Part shown: one piece after another, positions 1-9,957 of the stretch
How the letters are laid out: every line of letters starts with the position of its first letter
Numbering within the stretch: the stretch's first letter is position 1
Source of the DNA: Marinobacterium rhizophilum DSM 18822
GTDB taxonomy: Bacteria; Pseudomonadota; Gammaproteobacteria; Pseudomonadales; Balneatricaceae
Assembly (NCBI RefSeq): GCF_000378045.1
Contig: NZ_KB899105.1
Coordinates: forward strand, 62,001 to 126,000
Length of the DNA stretch: 64,000 nt
Direction of reading: 5' to 3'
Translations under genes and position numbers: made by a program
The notes under the pieces: generated by a model
The model's database searches: none
Seen by the model: the letters and a program-made list of their open reading frames with translations, nothing else
Told to the model about the DNA's origin: nothing

Positions 1-321
1 CAGCTGGCGCTGATCAATGCTCACCCGGATCTCGCCGGCAAGGCCGCCGTGCGCGGCGAGCTGACTGCCGCCTCCACCTCCGAGCAGGCCGGCGCCGGCA
101 TCAGCGAATGCAACGCCGAGGAGTTCCAGCGCTTTACCGAGCTCAATGCGGCCTACAAGGACAAGTTCAGGTTCCCGTTTATCATGGCGGTCAAAGGCAG
201 TAACCGGCACCAGATTCTGGCCGCGTTCGAGGAACGCATCCATAACAGCCCCGAACAGGAGTTCGCGCGGGCACTGGCCGAAATCAACAATATTGCGCTG
301 TTTCGGTTACAGACCCTTTAA
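1..321 (+). CDS. uraD: OHCU decarboxylase UraD, 3' part
   Basis: This is the C-terminal part of 2-oxo-4-hydroxy-4-carboxy-5-ureidoimidazoline decarboxylase, the last step from urate to S-allantoin. The gene runs in from outside the window, so the start is not visible. The frame opens with the family signature HPDLAGKAA, whose His is catalytic in this family. It continues with TAASTSEQAGAG, LNAAYKDKF and FPFIMAVKG, and ends with the usual LFRL tail. It lies 45 bp upstream of allantoicase on the same strand, so it belongs to a urate-degradation operon. Identification is firm because several conserved blocks occur in the right order. Confidence 0.93.
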   Translation, partial: QLALINAHPDLAGKAAVRGELTAASTSEQAGAGISECNAEEFQRFTELNAAYKDKFRFPFIMAVKGSNRHQILAAFEERIHNSPEQEFARALAEINNIALFRLQTL

Positions 322-366
322 GGGCTGATCCGTCACGGGCAACATATACAAAGGAATAGAGAGACG

Positions 367-1362
367 ATGAGCACACAGAATTTCGACAAGTACATTAACC
401 TGGCTGACGCTCGCCTGGGCACCAAAGCCGTTTCCGTCACCGACGACTGGTTTGCCGATGTTAATCGCCTGTTCCAGGCGGAACCGGCCGTCTGGAAAGA
501 AGGCGTGTTCGATGACAACGGCAAATGGATGGATGGCTGGGAATCCCGCCGCAAGCGCTTTGAAGGCTACGACTCTGCAGTGATCCGCCTCGGCGTACCC
601 GGCACCATCAAGGGTTTCGACATCGATACCAGCTACTTTACCGGCAACTTCCCGCCGTCGGCATCCATCGATGCCTGCTTCTGTGCCGAAGGCGATCCCA
701 ACGAAGACACCCAGTGGGAAGAAATTCTTACCTCTGTCGAGCTGCAGGGCGACAGCCACCACCTGCACGCCATTAGCGATGACCGCGCCTGGACCCACCT
801 GCGCTTTAACATCTATCCGGATGGCGGCGTGGCACGCCTGCGTGTCTACGGCGTACCGTACCGCGACTGGAGCGCGCAGAGCAGCGACGAACAAATCGAC
901 CTGGCTGCCGCCCTTAACGGCGGTCGCGCCCTGGCCTGCAGCGACGAGCACTTCGGCCGCATGAGCAACATCCTCAACCCGGGCCGAGGCATCAACATGG
1001 GTGATGGCTGGGAAACCGCCCGTCGCCGTACGCCGGGCAACGACTGGGTCATCGTCGCGCTGGGCCACCCGGGTGAAATCGAGCGTATCGTCGTCGATAC
1101 GCTGCACTTCAAGGGTAACTACCCGGACAGCTGCTCCATCCAGGCAGCTTATGTAGAAGGCGGCACCGACTCCCAGATAGAGGCACGCAGCCTGTACTGG
1201 CGTGAACTGCTGCCATCCCAGAAACTGGAAATGCACCAGGAACACAGCTTCGAAGCCCAGATCAAGGATCTTGGCCCGGTTACCCATGTGCGCCTGAACA
1301 TTTTCCCTGATGGTGGTGTGAGCCGGCTACGCCTGCTCGGCCGCATAGCCAAGAAAGCCTGA
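367..1362 (+). CDS. alc: Allantoicase
   Basis: Allantoicase hydrolyses allantoate to ureidoglycolate and urea in the cytoplasm. The 331-residue product has the two tandem allantoicase repeats of the family. The first contains [20 protein letters not shown] (about residues 85-104), the second [18 protein letters not shown] (about 243-260). Each repeat ends in a [16 protein letters not shown]-type strand. The ATG at 367 follows a purine-rich stretch (GGAATAGAGAGACG). It lies between uraD and ureidoglycolate lyase, 12 bp before the latter, which fits cotranscription. The length matches bacterial allantoicases. Confidence 0.95.
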   Translation: MSTQNFDKYINLADARLGTKAVSVTDDWFADVNRLFQAEPAVWKEGVFDDNGKWMDGWESRRKRFEGYDSAVIRLGVPGTIKGFDIDTSYFTGNFPPSASIDACFCAEGDPNEDTQWEEILTSVELQGDSHHLHAISDDRAWTHLRFNIYPDGGVARLRVYGVPYRDWSAQSSDEQIDLAAALNGGRALACSDEHFGRMSNILNPGRGINMGDGWETARRRTPGNDWVIVALGHPGEIERIVVDTLHFKGNYPDSCSIQAAYVEGGTDSQIEARSLYWRELLPSQKLEMHQEHSFEAQIKDLGPVTHVRLNIFPDGGVSRLRLLGRIAKKA

Positions 1363-1374
1363 GGCAACACCGCC

Positions 1375-1875
1375 ATGCAAAGGTTAAAGATTGAAGCGCT
1401 GAGCAAGGAAGCCTTCGCCCCTTTCGGGGATCTGATCGCCAGTGAAGGTCATGATTTTTTCATGATCAACAATGGCTCCACGCGCCGCTACCACCGCCTT
1501 GCGGAGGTCGAAACGGGCAGCGAAGGTACACCAATCATCAGCATTTTCCGGGCCCAGACGCTCCCCATGCCGCTACGGGTACGCATGATGGAACGTCACC
1601 CGCTGGGCAGCCAGGCCTTTATTCCGATGCGTGGCAACCCGTTCCTGATCCTGGTAGCGCCGCCGGGCGATGATCTGACATCATCCCAGCTGCGTGCCTT
1701 TTACAGTGACGGCTCCCAGGGCGTGAATTATCGCCCTGGCGTCTGGCACCATCCGATACTGGCGCTAACCGATCAGGACGAGTTTCTGGTGGTCGACCGC
1801 GCCGGGCCCGGCAATAACTGTGACGAATTTTTCTTTGCCGACAGCGAAGAAATAATGCTCGACCCTAAGCACTAA
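1375..1875 (+). CDS. allA: Ureidoglycolate lyase
   Basis: Ureidoglycolate lyase splits ureidoglycolate into glyoxylate and urea, the last step of the allantoate branch. The 166-residue protein is of usual AllA length. It starts with the family pattern KIEALSKEAFAPFGDLI and carries ERHPLGSQAFIPM and the C-terminal GVNYRPGVWHHPILAL block of the cupin-like fold. It follows alc by 12 bp, so the two are probably translated from one mRNA. Its product glyoxylate is the substrate of glyoxylate carboligase encoded about 5 kb downstream. Confidence 0.94.
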   Translation: MQRLKIEALSKEAFAPFGDLIASEGHDFFMINNGSTRRYHRLAEVETGSEGTPIISIFRAQTLPMPLRVRMMERHPLGSQAFIPMRGNPFLILVAPPGDDLTSSQLRAFYSDGSQGVNYRPGVWHHPILALTDQDEFLVVDRAGPGNNCDEFFFADSEEIMLDPKH

Positions 1876-2003
1876 AAACCAACCCACAAACAATATTATT
1901 AGAAGCAATTTGGAGCCGGGAAGCAGTCGCGACAGAGCGTACTGAGCATATACCCAGGTTCAGTCACTGGCCCCGCGGGGCCGGTGCATCTGAGGAGCGA
2001 ACT

Positions 2004-3212
2004 ATGGATCCGCATATTACTGAATGGCTCAACCTGACCGCCCGCTGGGTACACATGATCGTAGGCATCGCCTGGATCGGAGCGTCTTTCTACTTCGTCT
2101 GGCTCGAAAACCATCTCGACCGCAGCAATCCCCGCGAAGGCCTGTCCGGCGACCTGTGGGCCATCCACGGTGGCGGTATTTACCACCTCGAGAAATACAA
2201 GCTGGCACCGCCGAAAATGCCGGAAGAGCTGCACTGGTTCAAATGGGAAGCCTATGCCACCTGGCTCAGTGGCATCGCACTGCTCACCATTGTGTTCTAC
2301 CTCAATGCCGACCTCTACCTGGTTGCCCCCGGCTCTGACATGAGCCCGACCACCGCCATTGCCATTGGCGTGGGTGCGCTGATTGCCGGCTGGTTTATCT
2401 ACGATTTCCTGTGCGACTCGCCCCTGGGCAAAAGGCCCGCCCTGCTGGGCGCCCTGCTGTTCGTGCTGCTGGTCGGAGCCGCCTGGGGCCTGAGCCAGGT
2501 ATTCAGCGGCCGTGGTGCCTTTATCCATGTTGGCGCCATTATCGGCACCATGATGGTGGGTAACGTATTTCGCGTCATCATGCCGGGGCAGCGCGCTCTG
2601 GTCGGTGCCATCGAAGCCAGTCGCGAACCCGATCCAACCCTGCCGGCCAAGGCCCTGCTGCGCTCGCGTCACAACAACTACCTGACCCTGCCGGTGCTGT
2701 TCATCATGATCAGCAACCATTTCCCGAGCACCTATGGTAGCGCGTCCAACTGGATGATCCTGGCAGCCCTGGCCGTCCTGAGCGTGCTGGTGCGCCATTA
2801 CTTCAATACCCGCCATGAAAGCCAGAAGCTGGCCTGGACCTTGCCGGTGGCTGCGCTGGGTATGGTTGCCCTGGCTTTTGTCACCAAGCCGGATACGGGC
2901 CCGAAAAGCGTGGTGAGTGATAACAACAGTCAGGCCGCTGCCGTCCAGAGTGTGAAGTTCGACGACGTCTACAATGTTATCCAGCAGCGCTGTACCAGCT
3001 GCCACTCCGCCACGCCCACCAGCCCTGCATTTACCACCGCGCCTGCGGGGGTGATCATGGATGAGCCCGACCAGATCAAGCAGCTGGCATCACGCATTAA
3101 TGCGCAGGCGGTTGCCAGCAACATCATGCCACTGGGCAACATCACCAACATGACACAGGAAGAACGCAACCTGATTGGCAGCTGGATTGCCGCCGGCGCA
3201 CCAACCGAGTAA
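2004..3212 (+). CDS. puuD: Membrane urate hydroxylase with C-terminal cytochrome c domain
   Basis: This is the PuuD-type urate oxidase, a membrane protein that oxidises urate to 5-hydroxyisourate and replaces the soluble uricase. The N-terminal 290 or so residues form several hydrophobic helices, starting with the conserved WVHMIVGIAWIGASFYFVWL. The C-terminal 100 residues form a cytochrome c domain with one heme site, CTSCH (about residue 331), and a late Met (NIMPLGN) that could be the second axial ligand. In this family electrons are thought to leave through cytochrome c to the respiratory chain rather than to oxygen. The gene starts 128 bp after allA and closes the operon at a strong terminator. 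The length of 402 residues is normal. Confidence 0.93.
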   Translation: MDPHITEWLNLTARWVHMIVGIAWIGASFYFVWLENHLDRSNPREGLSGDLWAIHGGGIYHLEKYKLAPPKMPEELHWFKWEAYATWLSGIALLTIVFYLNADLYLVAPGSDMSPTTAIAIGVGALIAGWFIYDFLCDSPLGKRPALLGALLFVLLVGAAWGLSQVFSGRGAFIHVGAIIGTMMVGNVFRVIMPGQRALVGAIEASREPDPTLPAKALLRSRHNNYLTLPVLFIMISNHFPSTYGSASNWMILAALAVLSVLVRHYFNTRHESQKLAWTLPVAALGMVALAFVTKPDTGPKSVVSDNNSQAAAVQSVKFDDVYNVIQQRCTSCHSATPTSPAFTTAPAGVIMDEPDQIKQLASRINAQAVASNIMPLGNITNMTQEERNLIGSWIAAGAPTE

Positions 3213-3241
3213 CACGACACCCTCGCTGGCCGCCTTTCCCC

Positions 3242-3273
3242 GCCGCCCCGACATTTGTTGGGGCGGCTTTTTG
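3242..3273 (+). terminator. Rho-independent terminator after puuD
   Basis: A GC-rich stem with arms GCCGCCCC and GGGGCGGC is followed by a run of T. It lies 30 bp after the puuD stop and probably ends the uraD-alc-allA-puuD transcript. Confidence 0.85.
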
Positions 3274-3418
3274 CGTTTCACGCCCCCGCCTGTCGGACTT
3301 AACCCCCATCTGCTCGGCAACGGCTCGAAGCACACTGCTGCTAAAATAAGCTCGCTGACCGGACGATCTGCCACCAATTGAGGACCTGCCTGCGCCCCGG
3401 GTTAACGAACAATCTGCC

Positions 3419-3585
3419 TAGCAGCCTGTCGGACTTACCACTGATCGACTGCGGAAAAGCCGAAATTGGTCAATTTATGTACTCTTTTTTGTTAAATAGA
3501 ACCACTATTCGCCTCAAAAGAGCTCAAAAACTGCCGCAAATCGGTCTTTCCCTCGTTACGATCGGCCAAGCCCGACAGGCTGCTA
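3419..3585. mobile_element. MITE-like element with 18-bp terminal inverted repeats
   Basis: The segment begins with TAGCAGCCTGTCGGACTT (3419-3436) and ends with its reverse complement at 3568-3585, with one mismatch in 18. The 167-bp interior has no credible gene. A further copy of the CCTGTCGGACTTA core lies just outside at about 3290. I see no clear target-site duplication. It looks like a small non-autonomous insertion-sequence derivative between the puuD operon and the permease gene; the parent family is not established. Confidence 0.55.
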
Positions 3586-3625
3586 ACAGCGAACACCTGG
3601 GCAACAGTGAATACTGATACAGAAA

Positions 3626-3643
3626 GAATTGTGTACATAATTC
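3626..3643. promoter_or_regulatory. Dyad with TGTACA core, candidate operator
   Basis: GAATTGTGTACATAATTC is a near-perfect dyad upstream of the permease gene. A closely similar sequence, in reverse orientation, lies just upstream of gcl (7120-7137). No regulator is assigned; the shared presence is the only evidence. Confidence 0.35.
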
Positions 3644-3680
3644 AGAATTACTATGGACATTATTTTTGCCATTCCCTATA

Positions 3681-3707
3681 TTGGTCATTACCTGACCAAC
3701 TAGTCAG
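3681..3707. promoter_or_regulatory. RutR-like operator upstream of the permease
   Basis: Two overlapping dyads occur here. TTGGTCA and TGACCAA face each other across 5 bp (3681-3699). TGACCA-AC-TAGTCA (3693-3706) matches the enterobacterial RutR core TGACCA-NN-TGGTCA at 11 of 12 fixed positions. The site lies about 90 bp before the permease start. A RutR-like TetR protein is encoded right after the permease, which makes it the obvious candidate ligand. The RutR consensus is from established knowledge; the pairing is inference. Confidence 0.5.
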
Positions 3708-3792
3708 CATTGTCAGAACCCGGCACCCCGCGGCGGTTTAAACCCTCGCCCCAACCAGCTTTTCATAAAAATAACTAGGGTAGGCACTTACC

Positions 3793-5298
3793 ATGACAGC
3801 GAAACATTCAGGGAGCCAGGCAGGCCCCAACACGAAGCATGATCTGATTTACGGGCTTGAGGACACACCGGCCGTTGGTGCTGCATTCTTTGCAGCTCTG
3901 CAACACGTGCTGGCCAGTTTTATCGGCATCATCACCCCGACCCTGATCGTCGGCGGCGTTCTGGGCCTGGGCAGCGAAGTGCCTTACCTGGTGAGCATGG
4001 CATTGGTCGTCTCCGGTGTCGGTACCTTTATACAGGCGCGCCGCATTGGCCCGATCGGCTCCGGCCTGCTCTGCGTACAGGGCACCAGTTTCGCCTTCCT
4101 CAGCACCATCCTGAGCGTCGGCTTTATCGTCAAGAATGCCGGCGGCGGACCCGATGAAATTCTGGCCACCATCTTCGGCGTCTGCTTTCTCGCCGCCTTT
4201 GTGGAAGTGTTCCTGAGTCGGTTCATTCACCGCCTGGGCCGTGTCATCACGCCCGTGGTGACCGGCACCGTCATCACCATTATTGGCCTGTCGCTGATCA
4301 AGGTGGGCATGACCGATCTGGCGGGCGGCTTTGGTGCCGAAGACTTTGGCTCCCTTGAAAACCTCGGCCTCGGCGGCCTAGTGCTCGCAACTATCATCAT
4401 CATGAACCGCTTTCGCAATCCGATGATTCGCCTCAGCGCCGTTATCGTCGGCCTGCTGGTCGGTTTCTCCGTCGCCTGGGTACTGGGGCGCGTCGACTTC
4501 AGCGGTTTGGCAAACCTGCCACTGCTGACCGTGCCGCAACCGTTCAAGTACGGTTTCTCGTTTGATATCGCAGCCTTTATCTCCCTGGCTGTGATCTATG
4601 TGGTGACTGCGATCGAAACCACCGGCGACCTCACCGCCAACTCCATGGTGTCGAGCCAACCCGTGCAGGGCCCGGTCTACCTGAACCGCATCAAGTCCGG
4701 CGTACTGGCCGATGGCTTCAACTCCGCCATGGCCGCGGCGCTGAACAGCCTGCCTATGACCACCTTTAGCCAGAACAACGGTGTCATCCAGCTCACCGGT
4801 GTCGCCAGCCGCCGCGTGGCCTACTACATCGCAGGCATACTTGCCCTGCTCGGTCTGTTTCCTTACATCGGCGGCATTTTGCAGCAGATGCCAAAACCGG
4901 TACTCGGTGGCGCCACCCTCATCATGTTCGGCACGGTGGCAACCGCCGGTGTGAAAATACTCGCCCAGTGCGAACTGAACCGCCGCAACATGCTGATCGT
5001 TGCCGTCTCCATTGGCCTGGGCCTGGGTGTCGCTGCGGTACCCGAGGTTCTGCAGGCCCTACCCAAAACGGTACAGAACATCATCGGCTCGCCGGTCAGC
5101 ATCGGTGCCTTCAGCGCCATCATCCTGAGCCTGTTCCTGCCGGAGGAGTCTGTCGTCGACGTCGAAGCGGATCTCACCGAAAGCAGCACGCTGGCTGCTG
5201 CCAACCAGCCACAGGTCGCGGATACCCCGCAGACCACAAGGACCGAGACATTCGAGGGCAGCAGCGGTGCCAAGCCCCTGGGCGGCACAGCGACCTGA
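3793..5298 (+). CDS. Xanthine/uracil/urate permease (NCS2 family)
   Basis: This 501-residue protein is a nucleobase:cation symporter-2 carrier, most likely importing xanthine or urate across the inner membrane. It has the NCS2 hallmarks: LIYGLEDTPA near the N-terminus, the QHVLASF segment, a long run of hydrophobic helices, and the substrate-site motif FSQNNGVIQLTG (about residue 327). The next helix is followed by PKPVLGGATLIMFG. The hydrophilic C-terminal 50 residues are not conserved in the family. It is monocistronic between the RutR-like operator and a terminator. The urate-degradation genes upstream argue for a purine rather than uracil substrate, but exact specificity cannot be read here. 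Confidence 0.9.
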   Translation: MTAKHSGSQAGPNTKHDLIYGLEDTPAVGAAFFAALQHVLASFIGIITPTLIVGGVLGLGSEVPYLVSMALVVSGVGTFIQARRIGPIGSGLLCVQGTSFAFLSTILSVGFIVKNAGGGPDEILATIFGVCFLAAFVEVFLSRFIHRLGRVITPVVTGTVITIIGLSLIKVGMTDLAGGFGAEDFGSLENLGLGGLVLATIIIMNRFRNPMIRLSAVIVGLLVGFSVAWVLGRVDFSGLANLPLLTVPQPFKYGFSFDIAAFISLAVIYVVTAIETTGDLTANSMVSSQPVQGPVYLNRIKSGVLADGFNSAMAAALNSLPMTTFSQNNGVIQLTGVASRRVAYYIAGILALLGLFPYIGGILQQMPKPVLGGATLIMFGTVATAGVKILAQCELNRRNMLIVAVSIGLGLGVAAVPEVLQALPKTVQNIIGSPVSIGAFSAIILSLFLPEESVVDVEADLTESSTLAAANQPQVADTPQTTRTETFEGSSGAKPLGGTAT

Positions 5299-5331
5299 CC
5301 TGATGTCCTGAGACCACAGTGATCCCAGGCA

Positions 5332-5368
5332 ACCGGGGGCGCGGCACCATGCAGCCCCCGGTCTTTTG
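5332..5368 (+). terminator. Rho-independent terminator after the permease
   Basis: ACCGGGGGC pairs with GCCCCCGGT over a 13-nt loop, followed by CTTTTG. It lies about 35 bp downstream of the permease stop. Confidence 0.75.
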
Positions 5369-5538
5369 TGTTGTGGACAATCTGCGTTACGACTCTGCTG
5401 TTTCAGCCCTGCGCCTGCCTTGAGCCGCCGGAGTACGCGGTGGTAAGATTCGCCTCCTGTCGCAGTGATGCCAAGCCCCTGCTGCGCGTAGATCAGCGGC
5501 TCACGCCTGGCCCGCAATACAGCAAGGAGCAGGCTTCA

Positions 5539-6171
5539 ATGGCCAGCATTCGCGAACGCAACAAGCACCTGATAATCAAGACCGCCTGCCAGGTGTTTGC
5601 CGACAAGGGCTTTGCCGCCACCAAGACCAGCGACATCGCCGACAAGGCGGGTCTGCCCAAGGCCAACATCTACTACTACTTCAAATCGAAGGAAGCACTG
5701 TACCGTGCCGTGCTCGAAAGCATTATCGAGCCGCTGCTGCAGGCCTACTCGCCGTTTCATCGCGAAGAAGAACCTGAGCTGGCACTGCGCGCCTATATCA
5801 AGGCCAAGGTACGCATCTCGCGGGAACACGCCGATGCCTCCAAGGTCTTTGCCAGCGAGATCATGCACGGTGCGCCACACCTGTCCGCAGAAAGTCTGGA
5901 GCAGCTGAAAACAGAGGCCGAGCGCAGCATCGAACGGCTGCGCCAATGGATCGCCGATGGCCGCATGGCACCGGTTGACCCGCACCATCTGATGTTCACT
6001 ATCTGGGCATCGACCCAAACCTACGCCGACTTCGACTGGCAAATACTCGAAGTCACCGGCCGCAAGAAGCTCCAGGCCAAAGACTACGATACGGCCGCAG
6101 AATTAATCACCCGGCTGGTACTCAAAGGCTGCGAGGTACAGCCCCAGGACAGCGCTACCCGCAACGCCTGA
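5539..6171 (+). CDS. rutR: RutR-like TetR family regulator
   Basis: The product (210 residues from this start) is a TetR-type repressor close to E. coli RutR, which responds to uracil or thymine and affects pyrimidine and purine genes. The HTH region DIADKAGLPKANIYYYFKSKEALY lies at about residues 33-56. The ligand domain keeps RutR-type blocks: LRAYIKAKVRISR, EIMHGAPHL, and APVDPHHLMFTIWASTQTYADF. The ATG at 5539 was chosen over an upstream in-frame start because AAGGAG lies at proper distance and the HTH begins soon after. Its likely target is the permease promoter, which carries a RutR-like box. The effector could be a purine here. Confidence 0.8.
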   Translation: MASIRERNKHLIIKTACQVFADKGFAATKTSDIADKAGLPKANIYYYFKSKEALYRAVLESIIEPLLQAYSPFHREEEPELALRAYIKAKVRISREHADASKVFASEIMHGAPHLSAESLEQLKTEAERSIERLRQWIADGRMAPVDPHHLMFTIWASTQTYADFDWQILEVTGRKKLQAKDYDTAAELITRLVLKGCEVQPQDSATRNA

Positions 6172-6248
6172 GCGATACTCGGTCCCGTAACGAAAACAGG
6201 CCCGCTGCCGGAGCAGCGGGCCTGTTGAGCAAGCGTTTAACGGGCTGA

Positions 6249-6683
6249 TCAGAGCCCGTTATCGGCCCGCAGCCCACTCGCCTCGACGCCTGCCATGGCG
6301 CAGAGTTCATCGACATCCGAGGTATCACCACTGATACCCACGGCTCCCACGACCCCCCCATCAGCATTGCGTACCAGCACACCGCCCGCCACCGGTACGA
6401 TGTTGCCCTGGGCCAGGGTATTTACTGCACCGATAAAGGCCGGACGCTGCTCGGCATCCGCCGCGATCAGACGCGAAGGCTTGCCCAGTGCCAGCGCTCC
6501 CCAGGCCTTGCCTGTCGCGATTTCGGGCCGCAGCAGGCTGGCCCCGTCTTCACGCTGCAGCGATACCAGGCGTCCAGCCTGATCGAGTACCGCGACGGTT
6601 AAGGGCGCCGCCCCAATCTCCCGCCCCTTGTGCAGGGCCGCCGTACAAATATTCAGTGCCGTTGCCAGATTGACTGTCGACAT
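6249..6683 (-). CDS. GlcG/HbpS-like (DUF336) protein
   Basis: This 144-residue protein belongs to the GlcG/HbpS family of small proteins often encoded beside glycolate or glyoxylate genes; some members bind heme. The visible family pattern includes LDQAGRLVSLQREDGAS, the glycine-rich VPVAGGVLVRNADGGVVGAVG, and a final SGDTSDVDELCAMAGVEA. The ATG at 6683 was preferred because GAGGAG precedes it by 7 nt; the codon at 6698 is a TTG without a proper site. It is divergent from gcl and shares a 476-bp control region with it. A role in glyoxylate use is inferred from neighbours; its biochemical function is not known. Confidence 0.8.
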   Translation of the reverse strand: MSTVNLATALNICTAALHKGREIGAAPLTVAVLDQAGRLVSLQREDGASLLRPEIATGKAWGALALGKPSRLIAADAEQRPAFIGAVNTLAQGNIVPVAGGVLVRNADGGVVGAVGISGDTSDVDELCAMAGVEASGLRADNGL

Positions 6684-7159
6684 TCTACATCTCCTCAAGG
6701 ATTACAAGGTTGAACAAAGTCGGTTGGCGTTGCAGGGCACTGAGCCCCCTGCCCGCCTGAATTCAAATGCTGTTATGCACCTATGGCGACCCCGCAGCGC
6801 CAGCGGCGTCCAGGCATCCCTGAACTGCGTCATGCTGCGCTGGAATCACGCCAGGCTGTACCAAAAAAAAAGCCTGAAAACCGGTCACAAGAAATAAACA
6901 TGAATACAAACCGGCTTGAAACAGACTCCATCTATAGCCAAGAAAAACAACAAATCCAACACATTTGTTATATTTTTTTGTATACATATTTTAAATAGAC
7001 CAATATATAAGAACATAAATAACTGTTTTATAAGCATTTATTTTTTATTGAATATTTTATACAGCCTCAACAGAGGACTTGACCTCAGACGGGGCTAATG
7101 CATAGAATCACTCATCGCTATTTTGTACACAATTAATAAACAATAAAGGGCACAATATA
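6684..7159. other. AT-rich divergent control region between glcG-like gene and gcl
   Basis: This 476-bp stretch has no convincing gene. Its right half is far more AT-rich than the flanks. It holds TGTATACA within a T-rich context at about 6979-6986 and a TTTTGTACACAATT box close to gcl. Promoters for both divergent genes should lie here, but I cannot fix their hexamers. Confidence 0.6.
7120..7137. promoter_or_regulatory. TGTACA-core box upstream of gcl
   Basis: ATTTTGTACACAATTAAT lies about 25 bp before the gcl start. Its reverse complement shares AATTGTGTACA.AAT with the box upstream of the permease (3626-3643). It is a candidate shared operator in purine/glyoxylate control. Confidence 0.35.
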
Positions 7160-8935
<1,776 letters not shown>

Positions 8936-8946
8936 GGCGCGGCTCC

Positions 8947-9017
8947 TTGTGGGAGCCCACTGCGTGGGCGAATTGCCACCCTTTGGCAGCATTCGCCCGA
9001 AGACCGGGCTCCCACAA
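8947..9017. repeat. REP-like palindrome between gcl and hyi
   Basis: Outer arms TTGTGGGAGCCC (8947-8958) and GGGCTCCCACAA (9006-9017) enclose inner arms GGGCGAAT..GCC and GGC..ATTCGCCC. This is a long nested palindrome of the extragenic type common in pseudomonad-like genomes. It fills most of the gene gap. Confidence 0.75.
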
Positions 9018-9058
9018 AACCCTGCCTTCGCCAAACACCGAACATTAAGGAGAGTGCC

Positions 9059-9841
9059 ATGCCACGTTTTTGCGCCAACCTGTCGATGCTCTTCACCGAG
9101 CACGACTTCCTCGACCGCTTCGACGCCGCAGCAAAAGCCGGCTTTGCGGGCGTGGAGTACTTGTTCCCGTATGATTTCGACGCGGATGAAATCAAGGCGA
9201 AACTGGATGCCAACCAGCTAACCCAGGTGCTGTTCAACCTGCCGGCCGGTGACTGGAATGCCGGTGAGCGCGGTATCGCCTGCCACCCGGATCGCATCGA
9301 GGAGTTCCGTTCCGGCGTCGAGCAGGCGATCAAGTATGCCAGGGTACTGGGCAACACTCAGGTCAACTGCCTGGCCGGCATTCAACCCACCGGCGTCAGT
9401 GACGAACTGGCCGAAGCCACCCTGGTGGAAAACCTGCGCTATGCCGCCGACAAGCTGCAGCAGGCCGGCATTCGGCTGGTGATGGAAGCCATCAACACCC
9501 GCGACATTCCGGGTTTCTTCCTCAACAACACCCGCCAGGCACTGCGCATTCGCGACCTCGTCGGCAGCGACAACCTGAGCCTGCAGTACGACATCTACCA
9601 CATGCAGATCATGGAGGGTGATATCTGCCCGACCCTGCAGGCCAACTTGAGCGCTATCCAGCATATTCAGCTGGCCGACAATCCCGGTCGCCACGAACCC
9701 GGCACCGGCGAACTGAACTACCCGTTCATTTTCAGTTTCATCGACCAGCTTGGCTACGACGGCTGGATCGGCTGCGAATACAAGCCGGCCACCAGCACCG
9801 AAGCGGGTCTTGGCTGGATGAAAGAGCACAACATTCTGTAA
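9059..9841 (+). CDS. hyi: Hydroxypyruvate isomerase
   Basis: Hyi interconverts hydroxypyruvate and tartronate semialdehyde. The 260-residue TIM-barrel protein starts MPRFCANLSMLFTE, typical of Hyi, and has the metal-site strands LVMEAIN (Glu about 142), LQYDIYHMQIMEGD (Asp and His), IQHIQLADNPGRHEPGTGE, and GWIGCEYKP (final Glu). An AGGAGAG sequence precedes the ATG. It lies between gcl and glxR, the classic order of the glyoxylate operon. Confidence 0.93.
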   Translation: MPRFCANLSMLFTEHDFLDRFDAAAKAGFAGVEYLFPYDFDADEIKAKLDANQLTQVLFNLPAGDWNAGERGIACHPDRIEEFRSGVEQAIKYARVLGNTQVNCLAGIQPTGVSDELAEATLVENLRYAADKLQQAGIRLVMEAINTRDIPGFFLNNTRQALRIRDLVGSDNLSLQYDIYHMQIMEGDICPTLQANLSAIQHIQLADNPGRHEPGTGELNYPFIFSFIDQLGYDGWIGCEYKPATSTEAGLGWMKEHNIL

Positions 9842-9850
9842 CGATCACCC

Positions 9851-9935
9851 GTAGGAGCGGCGCCTCGCAGCGAACAGGCCTAGGTGCAATGTGTATTCAC
9901 ACCGGGGAAGTGCCCTTTGGGTACGGCGCTCCTAC
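9851..9935. repeat. REP-like palindrome between hyi and glxR
   Basis: GTAGGAGCGGCGCC at the left faces GGCGCTCCTAC at the right (ending 9935), with a degenerate interior. It resembles the elements at 8947 and around 10880, with the same GGAGC/GCTCC core. Confidence 0.65.
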
Positions 9936-9957
9936 AAACAGACTCAGGAGACAAGCA

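Noticed and set aside
3378-3617. 79-residue reading frame upstream of the permease
   Set aside because: It spans the MITE-like element and both its terminal repeats, has no convincing start, and resembles no protein.
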